Below are positions 26,790 to 34,934 of a DNA stretch of 35,110 nt, in pieces. The DNA lies in contig NVRX02000004.1 in NCBI GenBank assembly GCA_002400985.2, positions 1 to 35,110 of the forward strand, in the 5' to 3' direction. A program made the translations under genes and the position numbers. The notes beneath the pieces are model-generated. The model had not been told where the DNA came from, did no database searches, and saw only the letters and a list, made by a program, of their open reading frames with translations. The DNA comes from Candidatus Wolfebacteria bacterium (GTDB taxonomy: Bacteria; Patescibacteriota; Minisyncoccia; Phycocordibacterales; Phycocordibacteraceae). Numbering within the stretch: the first letter of the stretch is position 1; every line of letters starts with the position of its first letter.

Positions 26790-28388
26790 CTACGAATCAT
26801 CAGCAATAATCTGCTTTAGCACCTCTTCTGGAACTTCATTGGTATGTGCCACCACCTTCTCTTCTTTCTTTACGCCGGCTTTACTCAACGCATCCTTTAA
26901 AGGGCTCATATCCTGCGGACGAGCTTTTTTATTACTATTTGTATCTTTACTATCCTTTGCGGCAACCTTTGCAAGAGTTTCTCGTAAGTCTTTCAAACTT
27001 TTTTCGCTTTTCTTTGTATCAACTTTTTTTACAAACTTCTTCTGTGTACTAGTATTCTTTTTGTTAACAACCTTTTTCTTTTCATCTTTTTTCCCATGAA
27101 CTGAAGAAAGGCTTTCAAATATTACTTTTTCAACTCCTGCACGAGGAGATCCGTAGGCCTTTTTTGAATTCTCAATAACATCTTCTCTGTATGAAATATC
27201 TGGAGCTTCTATAGGAGGAATCGTAACGGCTGAAAATGGCTGTGATCCTACACCATTAATCATAAGTGTAAGATAAATTTGATACTGCCCTAAATTCACC
27301 AAGTCTTCTTTTGTAAAATTGGGAGTGAAGACTGTTTCTAATACTTCAGCATCAAATGGTCCCACCCTAAAAGATACTGTGGTCCCCACGTTTCCAAACA
27401 CCGCATTCTTTACCTCCTCTTCCATTTGTTCAATATACTGATGCGCAATAATAAGATTGAGCTTATATTTCCGTGCCTCAGACAAAATCTCCGCAAACGT
27501 TTCATTCGCAAAGTTTTGGAACTCATCTACATAGAAATAAAACGCAGGGAGTTTTTGTAACTCTGCCTTCCTCAGATCTGCCCTACTCATAGCTGCGAGA
27601 TACAAGCGCGTTGTAATCATTGACCCCAAAAGCTGTGCATTGGTATCCCCTACCTGACCTTTTGAAAGATTGATAATAAGAATCTTTTTATTATCCATCA
27701 ACTCTCTAATATCAAACGATGACTTTGGCTGTCCAATAATATTTCTAATAACCGGGTTATTTGTAAACTGTCCTATCTTATTTTGAATAGCCGGTGTAGC
27801 TTCTTTTGTAAATCTATCGGTATACCCCGCATACTCCTTTATCCAAAAATCTTTTACCACAGGGTCCTTAATATTTTCAACAACAGCCTTTCTGTAATCA
27901 TTGTCGGTATACATTCTGTTTACCCCAAGAAGTGTTGATCCTGGATACTCCAAGAGAGCCAACAGTGTATTGGTAAGGATATACTCCATACGTGCACTCC
28001 ATGCATCTACCCAAATCTTTTTAAATGTAGACATAAGCCCACTAACCACAAGGTGTCTCTTGTCATACCCCACATCCTCCATAACATTAAACGCAATAGG
28101 ATTGTCTAAATCAAACGGCGCAAAGTACACCACATCCTTTATACGGTGCTCAGGAATATAATCTAATAATGTCTCAGCGGTAGAGCCGTGAGGATCAATA
28201 AAGGCTAGACCTTCTCCATTATTTATATCTTGAATAGCTAAATTCTCCAGAAGAGTACTTTTACCCATCCCGGTCTTTCCAATAATATACATGTGCCGCT
28301 CACGATCACCCTTTCGTATACCGAAGGGTGTATTTTTTCCTCGTGCATCAGCAGCAGCAAAGTACGTAACCTTATCAAGGTCTTCCAT
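26790..28388 (-). CDS. VirD4/TraG/HerA-like type IV coupling ATPase (AAA, DUF87-like)
   Basis: HMYIIGKTGMGKSTLLENLAIQDINNGEGLAFIDPHGSTAETLL; FYFYVDEFQNFANETFAEILSEARKYKLNLIIAHQYIEQM; start MEDLDK at 28388. Confidence 0.88.
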   Translation of the reverse strand: MEDLDKVTYFAAADARGKNTPFGIRKGDRERHMYIIGKTGMGKSTLLENLAIQDINNGEGLAFIDPHGSTAETLLDYIPEHRIKDVVYFAPFDLDNPIAFNVMEDVGYDKRHLVVSGLMSTFKKIWVDAWSARMEYILTNTLLALLEYPGSTLLGVNRMYTDNDYRKAVVENIKDPVVKDFWIKEYAGYTDRFTKEATPAIQNKIGQFTNNPVIRNIIGQPKSSFDIRELMDNKKILIINLSKGQVGDTNAQLLGSMITTRLYLAAMSRADLRKAELQKLPAFYFYVDEFQNFANETFAEILSEARKYKLNLIIAHQYIEQMEEEVKNAVFGNVGTTVSFRVGPFDAEVLETVFTPNFTKEDLVNLGQYQIYLTLMINGVGSQPFSAVTIPPIEAPDISYREDVIENSKKAYGSPRAGVEKVIFESLSSVHGKKDEKKKVVNKKNTSTQKKFVKKVDTKKSEKSLKDLRETLAKVAAKDSKDTNSNKKARPQDMSPLKDALSKAGVKKEEKVVAHTNEVPEEVLKQIIADDS

Positions 28389-28437
28389 ACTCCTAGTATA
28401 CAAGAGGTGTACAAAAATCTACGTAACTTATTACCAC

Positions 28438-29658
28438 CTACTCCCCTGCTGCCAACAACGCCTCCTTCGTATATCTATTACTTGGATCCCACAGCATCCA
28501 TGAATTTAGTCCTGAATCATATATGGCCTGAATTTGTGCACGAACCTCAACCGGGCCATAATTTCCTCCATAATCAAAATCCTGCACCCACGGACGAATT
28601 TGAGCTATATTTTGAACGTCTTTTGGATACAATGCAGGAGAAGAAGATGCAATGGCAATAACGCCTTCAAGAGGAACTACTGTACTAACAGCCAACAACC
28701 TCTTAACCGCCTCATCAAGAGATATTTTCATAACATTGTATACCTGCTCATTTGGATTACTAATCCCAAAGAATCCACTTGGATAATGTGACGGGTACGT
28801 CATAGGAGCAATGTAATCAAAATGCGGAAGCGCATACTCCATAACCTGTCCAATATTTAAATCATCAGTGTTTGTCGTAACCATTCCAAAGAGATCTGCT
28901 GACGTAACAATCTCTTCATCTAACCCTGCATCAAGATATGCAAAAAACTTCTTTAGCTCAACTGCTTTCCCATACCGAGTATCTGCAAGTACAGCAGCCT
29001 CTGTAACAGGGTAATAAATGTCTCTCATGTCTCCATCGGACGGATACCGAATATAATCAAAATTAAGCTCATCAAACCCTATTGCATAGGATTCATTCCC
29101 TAGCTGCACAATATAGTCCCAATACTCTCGTGCGCCAACATCTATAAAGCTAAGTCCCTTGTAATCAGTCCACACACTCTTATCACTCTCCTTCTGTACG
29201 GCTAACTCTGGATGCTTTGGTGCATAGTATGGATCTTGGAATACGGTAATGCGCGCAATGGTATACACTCCTGCCTCGTGGAATGTTGCGAGTAACTCTT
29301 TCATGTCTCTCACAAAACACCCTGTAGCATCATCTTGCACAAGGCGTGCATCTTTTGCTTCAAAGGCGATAGTCCCACTAAAGTCTTTTACATCAATAAT
29401 AACGGTATTTAATTCTGTGTCTGCAAACAACATCATAAAATGATCTCGAAAACTCTGAGAACTTGCAGCACAGGCACTCATGTACACAGCTTTCACCGCA
29501 TGTGGAGTTGCAAGGTGCGGAACTTTTTCTTGTTGCTCCTCGACTGAATTAACCACAACATCAGAATCTCCCATAAAAGAGAAATTATTTGTTGGAAGAA
29601 TAACTAATACGCCGCCAAGAAACACACCGGCAAATACCGCTCCAATCTTAAAGCTCAT
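28438..29658 (-). CDS. Putative glycoside hydrolase (DUF4015 family)
   Basis: VKAVYMSACAASS...NTVIIDVKDFSGTIAFEA...YTIARITVFQDPYYAPKHPELAVQ...FDELNFDYIRYPSDG...DYIAPMTYPSHY...RPWVQDFDY. Confidence 0.85.
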   Translation of the reverse strand: MSFKIGAVFAGVFLGGVLVILPTNNFSFMGDSDVVVNSVEEQQEKVPHLATPHAVKAVYMSACAASSQSFRDHFMMLFADTELNTVIIDVKDFSGTIAFEAKDARLVQDDATGCFVRDMKELLATFHEAGVYTIARITVFQDPYYAPKHPELAVQKESDKSVWTDYKGLSFIDVGAREYWDYIVQLGNESYAIGFDELNFDYIRYPSDGDMRDIYYPVTEAAVLADTRYGKAVELKKFFAYLDAGLDEEIVTSADLFGMVTTNTDDLNIGQVMEYALPHFDYIAPMTYPSHYPSGFFGISNPNEQVYNVMKISLDEAVKRLLAVSTVVPLEGVIAIASSSPALYPKDVQNIAQIRPWVQDFDYGGNYGPVEVRAQIQAIYDSGLNSWMLWDPSNRYTKEALLAAGE

Positions 29659-29830
29659 AAGACTCTTCTGCTACATCTTTCTTTGTCTCAGGCTTTGGAA
29701 GGAGGATAATTAATACCAAAACTACCGCTGCAAAAATCTGCATAAGCACATCTTCAACACCACCTGGAATACCAGTAAATGGGATGAGTATAATTCCTGC
29801 CGCAAATATGATGAGTAATGTTCTATACAT
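29648..29830 (-). CDS. Small membrane protein, translationally coupled to DUF4015 gene
   Basis: 60 aa with two hydrophobic segments; 11-bp overlap with downstream start. Confidence 0.65.
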   Translation of the reverse strand: MYRTLLIIFAAGIILIPFTGIPGGVEDVLMQIFAAVVLVLIILLPKPETKKDVAEESYEL

Positions 29831-29844
29831 TTGTCCCTACTATA

Positions 29845-30516
29845 CTATTTAACAGACACCGCTACAACAAACTCCCCCCGAACATGCTCTGTGTTCTCTA
29901 TAAAATACTCTAATACCTCTATAGCACTGCCCTGCACAACCTCCTCATGCATTTTTGTAAGCTCTCTAAATATCGTGACCTTCTGTGTATCTAAAACTTC
30001 AGACAAAGACGTAAGCGTCTTCATAATCCTATGTGGTGATTCATAAAAAACCATAGTACGCTTTGATGCCGCAATCTCTGCAAACAGTGTCTGCCTTCCC
30101 TTCTTGTGTGGAAGGAATCCTAAAAATATAAATTCGTTTGTTGGAATGCCTGCAATAGAAAGTGCTGCGGTAAGAGCGCTCGCTCCTGGTACTGCAACAA
30201 TAGAAATTCCAGCTTTACGAGCGTGGTGCACCAACTCACTCCCCGGATCTGAAATGCCTGGAGTACCTGCATCGGTAACAAGTGCGATGTCATCCCCTCT
30301 CTTTAATTGTTCAACAATACCTTTGAGCACTGAACTATTACTCTGCGCATGGTATGAAATTGATGGAGTAGTAATTTCATACTTTTGTAATAGCTTGCGC
30401 GTAACGCGAGTATCTTCTGCTGCAATAACAGTTACGCCAGATAATACCTCAACAGCACGTTGAGTCATGTCTCCTAAATTTCCAATTGGTGTTGCCACCA
30501 CATAGAGCGTTCCCAT
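29845..30516 (-). CDS. rsmI: 16S rRNA (cytidine(1402)-2'-O)-methyltransferase
   Basis: MGTLYVVATPIGNLGDMTQRAVEVLSGVTVIAAEDTRVTRKLL..; LVTDAGTPGISDPGSELVHHA; VPGASALTAALSIAGIPTNEFIFLGFLP. Confidence 0.97.
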   Translation of the reverse strand: MGTLYVVATPIGNLGDMTQRAVEVLSGVTVIAAEDTRVTRKLLQKYEITTPSISYHAQSNSSVLKGIVEQLKRGDDIALVTDAGTPGISDPGSELVHHARKAGISIVAVPGASALTAALSIAGIPTNEFIFLGFLPHKKGRQTLFAEIAASKRTMVFYESPHRIMKTLTSLSEVLDTQKVTIFRELTKMHEEVVQGSAIEVLEYFIENTEHVRGEFVVAVSVK

Positions 30517-30531
30517 GTCGCTACACTACAC

Positions 30532-31047
30532 CTATTCTTCGCAGGAGTACACTTCTGTACGATCAACAGCCCGTAACGATTTATCTGTTTTTTTAAGCAC
30601 AATCATGTGATATGGATTAGTAAGGACACTAGCAACAGAACACTCTGAAGACGGAGATGTAATAAGTATTTCTATAAGACGCTCATCTGGTGTTTCAGAA
30701 ATGTTTTCTATAATAATGTCGTACCCACCTGACCTGTGAACTCCTCCCATTACCGCAATAACACTTTCACGCGCAAAACTAACAAGAGGAGCCCTTCGTG
30801 CTCCAGGGTCATTCCCATGTAATAGCTCCCAAAATGCAAGATACTCATCTTCTTCCCTAAAGATGTAATTCTTTCTCTGTACAAGCACATCTACAGGACC
30901 TTGTGTGCTGATATCAAGCGTACGAAATGTAGGAGAATACGCAGAATCAGTTATAGGAATATCTCCCTTTTCTACCAGTAAGTATATTCCACCCCCAACA
31001 AGAATGCTTAGGAACGTAGCAATTGCCAATAACTGTATTTGTCTCAT
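30532..31047 (-). CDS. Lipo/membrane-anchored PrcB C-terminal domain-like protein
   Basis: N-terminal TM; VIAVMGGVHRSGGYDIIIENI...TNPYHMIVLKK resembles PrcB_C. Confidence 0.65.
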   Translation of the reverse strand: MRQIQLLAIATFLSILVGGGIYLLVEKGDIPITDSAYSPTFRTLDISTQGPVDVLVQRKNYIFREEDEYLAFWELLHGNDPGARRAPLVSFARESVIAVMGGVHRSGGYDIIIENISETPDERLIEILITSPSSECSVASVLTNPYHMIVLKKTDKSLRAVDRTEVYSCEE

Positions 31048-31087
31048 TACGTACAGTGTACCTTTTATTCTGCTCTACAGAGGAATC

Positions 31088-32371
31088 TTACCCAAAATTC
31101 GTGGATACATACTCAGGAATCCAAAGATATATATCCCCTGCTCCCATGGTGAAAAAGATTACATTCTCATCTAAACCTTCAATAATTTCTTGTAAATCTT
31201 CTTTTGTAGAAATGCTGTGTGCTTCCCCTCCAGCCTCATTCACCTTTGCAACAAGCGCGTCATTGGTGGTAACACCATCAAACTCTTCTCGTGCGGCAAA
31301 TATAGGAGCGACATACGCAATATCAGCAAGTGCCAGCGCAGTAGCAAATCCATCCATAAAATCACGAGTCCTGGAATATAAATGAGGGTGGAATGCCACA
31401 ACAATCTTTTTACTCGGAAAATGCTTTTTAATAGCAATAATTGTTTTTTCTACTGCTGTTGGATGATGGGCATAGTCGTCATACACCAATGCTCCATTGT
31501 GCGTCTTTCCTTTGAACTCAAAGCGTCTCCACGTACCTGGGAATGTTTCTAGTGCTTCTCTATACACTGCATCATTCTCCTCAACAGTATTTGCTACAGA
31601 CATGGCAACTTTTGCATTTTCAATATTAAAATCTCCTGGGATGAGAAGCGTTGGCACCTCTGCATCCATATAATCCAATACTTTACACGTAGCATGTGTA
31701 ATTACTTCTTTCTCATACTTCCCTTTTGTATTTATAACCAGCACTCCATCCTCAGGAATTTTTTGTACAAGTTGTATATATGAATCAACAAGCTGGTCAA
31801 CATCTTTAAAGTAATCTGTATGATCTAGCTCTATATTTGTAATAGCGAGTATTGAGGGAGACAAATTAAGAAAATGGTCATTGTACTCACACGCCTCTAC
31901 CAAAAGATACTTACTCTCACCAATACGCACATTGGTATCAGTGTCTCTCATAATGCTCCCCACAATAACGGTGGGATCAATACCTTCGAGCATTCGTGCA
32001 AGCATTGCCGTAACCGTTGTCTTTCCGTGAGTCCCTGCAACTGCAATGGTGGTATATTCTTTTGAAACTTCACCTAATGCTTCAAAATATGAATACGTGG
32101 GAAGGTTTGTTGCAATTGCGGCACGTAAAACTTCTGGGTGCTTTTCTTTCCATGCGTCGCTATATATAAAAATATCAACGTCTGGTAATGTTTCTTTTTC
32201 AGAAATAATAGACACTCCCTTTGCCCTAAGAGGATCTAGCGTCCTTTTACTTTCATTATCTTCTGTCCCACTCACTTCCTTTCCAAGTCCAAGCAAAAGA
32301 CCAGCGAGCGCTGAAACTCCTGCTCCACCCATACCGATACAATGTATACGCCCTGCTTCAAGAATACTCAT
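31088..32371 (-). CDS. murC: UDP-N-acetylmuramate--L-alanine ligase
   Basis: IHCIGMGGAGVSALAGLLLGLGKEVSGTE; AVAGTHGKTTVTAMLA; LVYDDYAHHPTAVEKTI; FHPHLYSRT. Confidence 0.97.
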   Translation of the reverse strand: MSILEAGRIHCIGMGGAGVSALAGLLLGLGKEVSGTEDNESKRTLDPLRAKGVSIISEKETLPDVDIFIYSDAWKEKHPEVLRAAIATNLPTYSYFEALGEVSKEYTTIAVAGTHGKTTVTAMLARMLEGIDPTVIVGSIMRDTDTNVRIGESKYLLVEACEYNDHFLNLSPSILAITNIELDHTDYFKDVDQLVDSYIQLVQKIPEDGVLVINTKGKYEKEVITHATCKVLDYMDAEVPTLLIPGDFNIENAKVAMSVANTVEENDAVYREALETFPGTWRRFEFKGKTHNGALVYDDYAHHPTAVEKTIIAIKKHFPSKKIVVAFHPHLYSRTRDFMDGFATALALADIAYVAPIFAAREEFDGVTTNDALVAKVNEAGGEAHSISTKEDLQEIIEGLDENVIFFTMGAGDIYLWIPEYVSTNFG

Positions 32372-32432
32372 ATAGATACGTATTATATAGTAAAAATTAC
32401 CCCCGTATAGAGAGTCTAAATAGTCTACCTAA

Positions 32433-32461
32433 TTGACCTTCACATTATAATGTGTCATTAT
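32433..32461 (+). promoter_or_regulatory. Promoter with embedded 14-bp palindrome (candidate operator)
   Basis: TTGACC-N17-CATTAT; CACATTATAATGTG perfect palindrome (32441-32454) lies in the spacer. Confidence 0.6.
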
Positions 32462-32518
32462 AGATATTAGGAAATGCGCACACTTGTGCGTATAAAGATT
32501 TTTGAAGGGGTCATAAAA

Positions 32519-32896
32519 ATGGATTTGACTAAAGAAGGAAGAGGGCGTCGTAACAAACGGCTTCTTGCAGCACAAAATGTTTCCACAGACGCAGAAGCAA
32601 TTGCACTGTGGAATGAAGAAGATAGACCTCAAATTGTCCAATGGACAAGGGTTTATCTAATCAAAAACTCAAAAGTATGGGGGGCAATCAAGCCTTTATA
32701 CGTGAACTGCATAGATTTAGCAGATATTGGACCAGACGCACTCTTGCAAAATATAGCCCTCACTGATCGGGAGCTTGTAGAGCTTGGGGTTGTCACTCAA
32801 AACCCACATGGTGTTTTGAAGCATCCAAACTGTGGGGATTTCACTCGCAAAAGAGTGGAAGAAATTCATAAAAATGGGAATGCAGCAATATGCTGA
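32519..32896 (+). CDS. Hypothetical protein
   Basis: MDLTKEGRGRRNKRLLAAQNVSTDAEAIALWNEEDRP...; own promoter and terminator; start at 32519 chosen over 32474. Confidence 0.7.
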   Translation: MDLTKEGRGRRNKRLLAAQNVSTDAEAIALWNEEDRPQIVQWTRVYLIKNSKVWGAIKPLYVNCIDLADIGPDALLQNIALTDRELVELGVVTQNPHGVLKHPNCGDFTRKRVEEIHKNGNAAIC

Positions 32897-32940
32897 CTGT
32901 TCCATATCCTGACAGGGCGACAACCATTGCCCTGCCCAAA

Positions 32941-32977
32941 GACCTTATAGATGCACAGCATCTATAAGGTCTTTTTT
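32941..32977 (+). terminator. Strong rho-independent terminator
   Basis: GACCTTATAGATGC-ACA-GCATCTATAAGGTC-TTTTTT, 14-bp perfect stem. Confidence 0.95.
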
Positions 32978-32999
32978 ATATGCAACAAACTCTTATCTG

Positions 33000-33074
33000 T
33001 GCGCGCACTAGGATTTGAACCTAGGACCTTTCGAGTATCAGTCGAATGCTCTAAACCAACTGAGCTATGCGCGC
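33000..33074 (-). tRNA. tRNA-Ile (anticodon GAT)
   Basis: Minus: GCGCGCATAGCTCAGTTGGTTTAGAGCATTCGACTGATACTCGAAAGGTCCTAGGTTCAAATCCTAGTGCGCGCA; complete cloverleaf, loop CTGATAC; 3' CCA not encoded. Confidence 0.96.
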
Positions 33075-33144
33075 CTAATGTAGCTGGCATACTAGCAAAT
33101 ATGCACTTATACAGCAACGAATACAAAGATATCCTAAAATCATG

Positions 33145-33173
33145 TTGATTTTATTAACAAGAGCTGATATTCT
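33145..33173 (+). promoter_or_regulatory. Promoter for candidate small RNA: TTGATT-N17-TATTCT with extended -10 (TGa)
   Basis: Optimal spacing, TGN directly upstream of -10. Confidence 0.6.
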
Positions 33174-33179
33174 ACGTAT

Positions 33180-33272
33180 GTGCCCGTGAATCGCAAGATT
33201 CATTCAATAAGGAGTTTACTTCGTGTTGTTAACGGGCACATCAAAGCGGCGATCAGCAATGATCGCCTTTTT
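33180..33272 (+). ncRNA. Candidate structured small RNA (~92 nt)
   Basis: 5' GUGCCCGU pairs with ACGGGCAC (33232-33239) closing a domain containing GAAUC-GCAA-GAUUC; then GGCGATCA-GCAA-TGATCGCC-TTTTT terminator. Confidence 0.6.
33248..33272 (+). terminator. Rho-independent terminator (plus-directed)
   Basis: GGCGATCA-GCAA-TGATCGCC then TTTTT. Confidence 0.88.
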
Positions 33273-33274
33273 GA

Positions 33275-34567
33275 TTATTTATTTGCACGCTCGCGTACAA
33301 GCTTCACAAACTGATCATTCCTATCGTATTCATTGGTAAACATACCGAATGATGTAAACCCTGGACTAAACAAAATTACATCACCCTTTTCGGTATGCTC
33401 AAATGCTTCAGAAACCGCAGGAGCTAACGAATCATGAGCCGCCTCTTCTCTTTCTAACCTTTCAGTACCAGATCCTGCGAGAAGCACCACATGCTTTACG
33501 CTATCAAGCGCATCATTGAAACCATCGAGTGGAATCTTCTTATCTGTTCCTCCTGTGATAATAACAACACTTCCCAAACTTTGTACTGCTGCAATACCAG
33601 CGAGAGCTGCAGCTGGCGTTGTAGATGTTGAATCATTAAACACGGTCACACCATCTACCTCTCCAATATGTTCTAACCTCCCCTCTACGCTAGAAAATGT
33701 TTCAAACCCTTTTTTAATATCATCATTTGAAATTCCATATGCCTTGAGCGCGTGATACGCACATGCAACGTTCTTTTTATTATGCTCGCCCAACAATGCT
33801 GGATGCCATGCACTGTCTACGTCTCCACTACGCGCAACAATGTAATTTGAAGTATGCGCCTTTACCCTCTCTTCTACATCTTCCCCAATAACAAGTATGT
33901 TGCCTTCTTTTTGATGTAAAAAGATATTAGCCTTATCTGCAAAATACACATCCATATCTCCTCCATAATAATCAAGATGGTCCTCCATAAAATTTGTAAA
34001 CACTGAAATCTGAGGACTTATTTTTTTATCTCCAAAACCTTGTAACTGCCATGAGTCTAATTCAAATACTGCCACATCTTTTCCTTCAGTCTCTTTGAGT
34101 AGCTGCAGGTTTGAAATGCCTCGGATGTTTCCCCCCAATAAAGAGTTCTGCAGTACATGATGTATAAGATGCGTAACAGTAGTCTTCCCTCTTGTGCCTG
34201 TAATACCAATCATAGATAGGCCGCTGAGCTCATGGAAGAGTGCTCCACTCATTGCCACCTCTACACCAGAATCTTCTGCATGCTGAATATATTTATTATT
34301 CAATGGAACACCATTTCCTTTTATAATTAAATCTCTATCTTCAAAATCTTGAAGTCGGTGTTCTCCAAGGACATAGGTAATATTTGTAAAATCTTGCAGC
34401 TTCTCGATAGATACAGAAAGTACTTCTTTATCTTTAAGGTCTGTAACGAGGAGGTCTGCACCCATCTCTGCCATATACGCAGCATCACCAACACCACGCC
34501 CGAGCAAGCCAAGCCCCATAAGAGTTATTTTCTTTCCTGTAAACGGATTCATATCTATATCTTGCAT
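33275..34567 (-). CDS. murD: UDP-N-acetylmuramoylalanine--D-glutamate ligase
   Basis: ITLMGLGLLGRGVGDAAYMAEMGADLLVTDLK; IGITGTRGKTTVTHLI; VFNDSTSTTPAAALAGI; VIITGGTDKKIP; SPGFTSFGMFTNEYDRNDQF. Start at 34567 or 34552. Confidence 0.93.
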   Translation of the reverse strand: MQDIDMNPFTGKKITLMGLGLLGRGVGDAAYMAEMGADLLVTDLKDKEVLSVSIEKLQDFTNITYVLGEHRLQDFEDRDLIIKGNGVPLNNKYIQHAEDSGVEVAMSGALFHELSGLSMIGITGTRGKTTVTHLIHHVLQNSLLGGNIRGISNLQLLKETEGKDVAVFELDSWQLQGFGDKKISPQISVFTNFMEDHLDYYGGDMDVYFADKANIFLHQKEGNILVIGEDVEERVKAHTSNYIVARSGDVDSAWHPALLGEHNKKNVACAYHALKAYGISNDDIKKGFETFSSVEGRLEHIGEVDGVTVFNDSTSTTPAAALAGIAAVQSLGSVVIITGGTDKKIPLDGFNDALDSVKHVVLLAGSGTERLEREEAAHDSLAPAVSEAFEHTEKGDVILFSPGFTSFGMFTNEYDRNDQFVKLVRERANK

Positions 34568-34618
34568 TATTTTAAGGTTATATGCTACCTTGAAGAAGGG
34601 TAAAAACAGGAGGAACCA

Positions 34619-34768
34619 TTGCCTAAAAGAAACCAATACCGACAAGCTCATAGACCACACTCTTGTGCTGATGCTAACTTAAAACCTACAGCAGGCACTA
34701 GGTTAGCAAGACGCAGGACTCGAACTGAAAGAGTTCAGGAAATAGTTTACAAAGCAAAACGTTGGTAA
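34619..34768 (+). CDS. 49-aa basic protein, TTG start, function unknown
   Basis: AGGAGGA RBS + TTG: MPKRNQYRQAHRPHSCADANLKPTAGTRLARRRTRTERVQEIVYKAKRW*; followed by terminator. Too short for ORF track. Confidence 0.6.
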   Translation: MPKRNQYRQAHRPHSCADANLKPTAGTRLARRRTRTERVQEIVYKAKRW

Positions 34769-34791
34769 TAAGTTGTTACAACACAAATAAA

Positions 34792-34829
34792 ATGAAGCCC
34801 ACGTGCATTGCACCGGGCTTCATGTTTTT
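34792..34829 (+). terminator. Rho-independent terminator
   Basis: ATGAAGCCC...GTGC-ATT-GCAC...GGGCTTCAT then GTTTTTA. Confidence 0.85.
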
Positions 34830-34934
34830 ATATATATGATTAAAATGATTAAAAAAAATAGTGATTTATAGCGAAACCAATAGCGATTATCAGAATAATC
34901 AAAACAACAAAACAGTTAGCAACAAATACAAAAA

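Noticed and set aside
32474-32518. Longer start of the orphan gene (MRTLVRIKIFEGVIK-)
   Set aside because: This codon lies within the predicted 5'-leader hairpin; start at 32519 has a better GAAGGGG upstream element.
33223-33339. 38-aa GTG ORF (MLLTGTSKRRSAMIAFLIIYLHARVQ...) with AAGGAG upstream
   Set aside because: Reads through the terminator stem and into murD antisense; more likely part of a structured RNA, though noted as an alternative.
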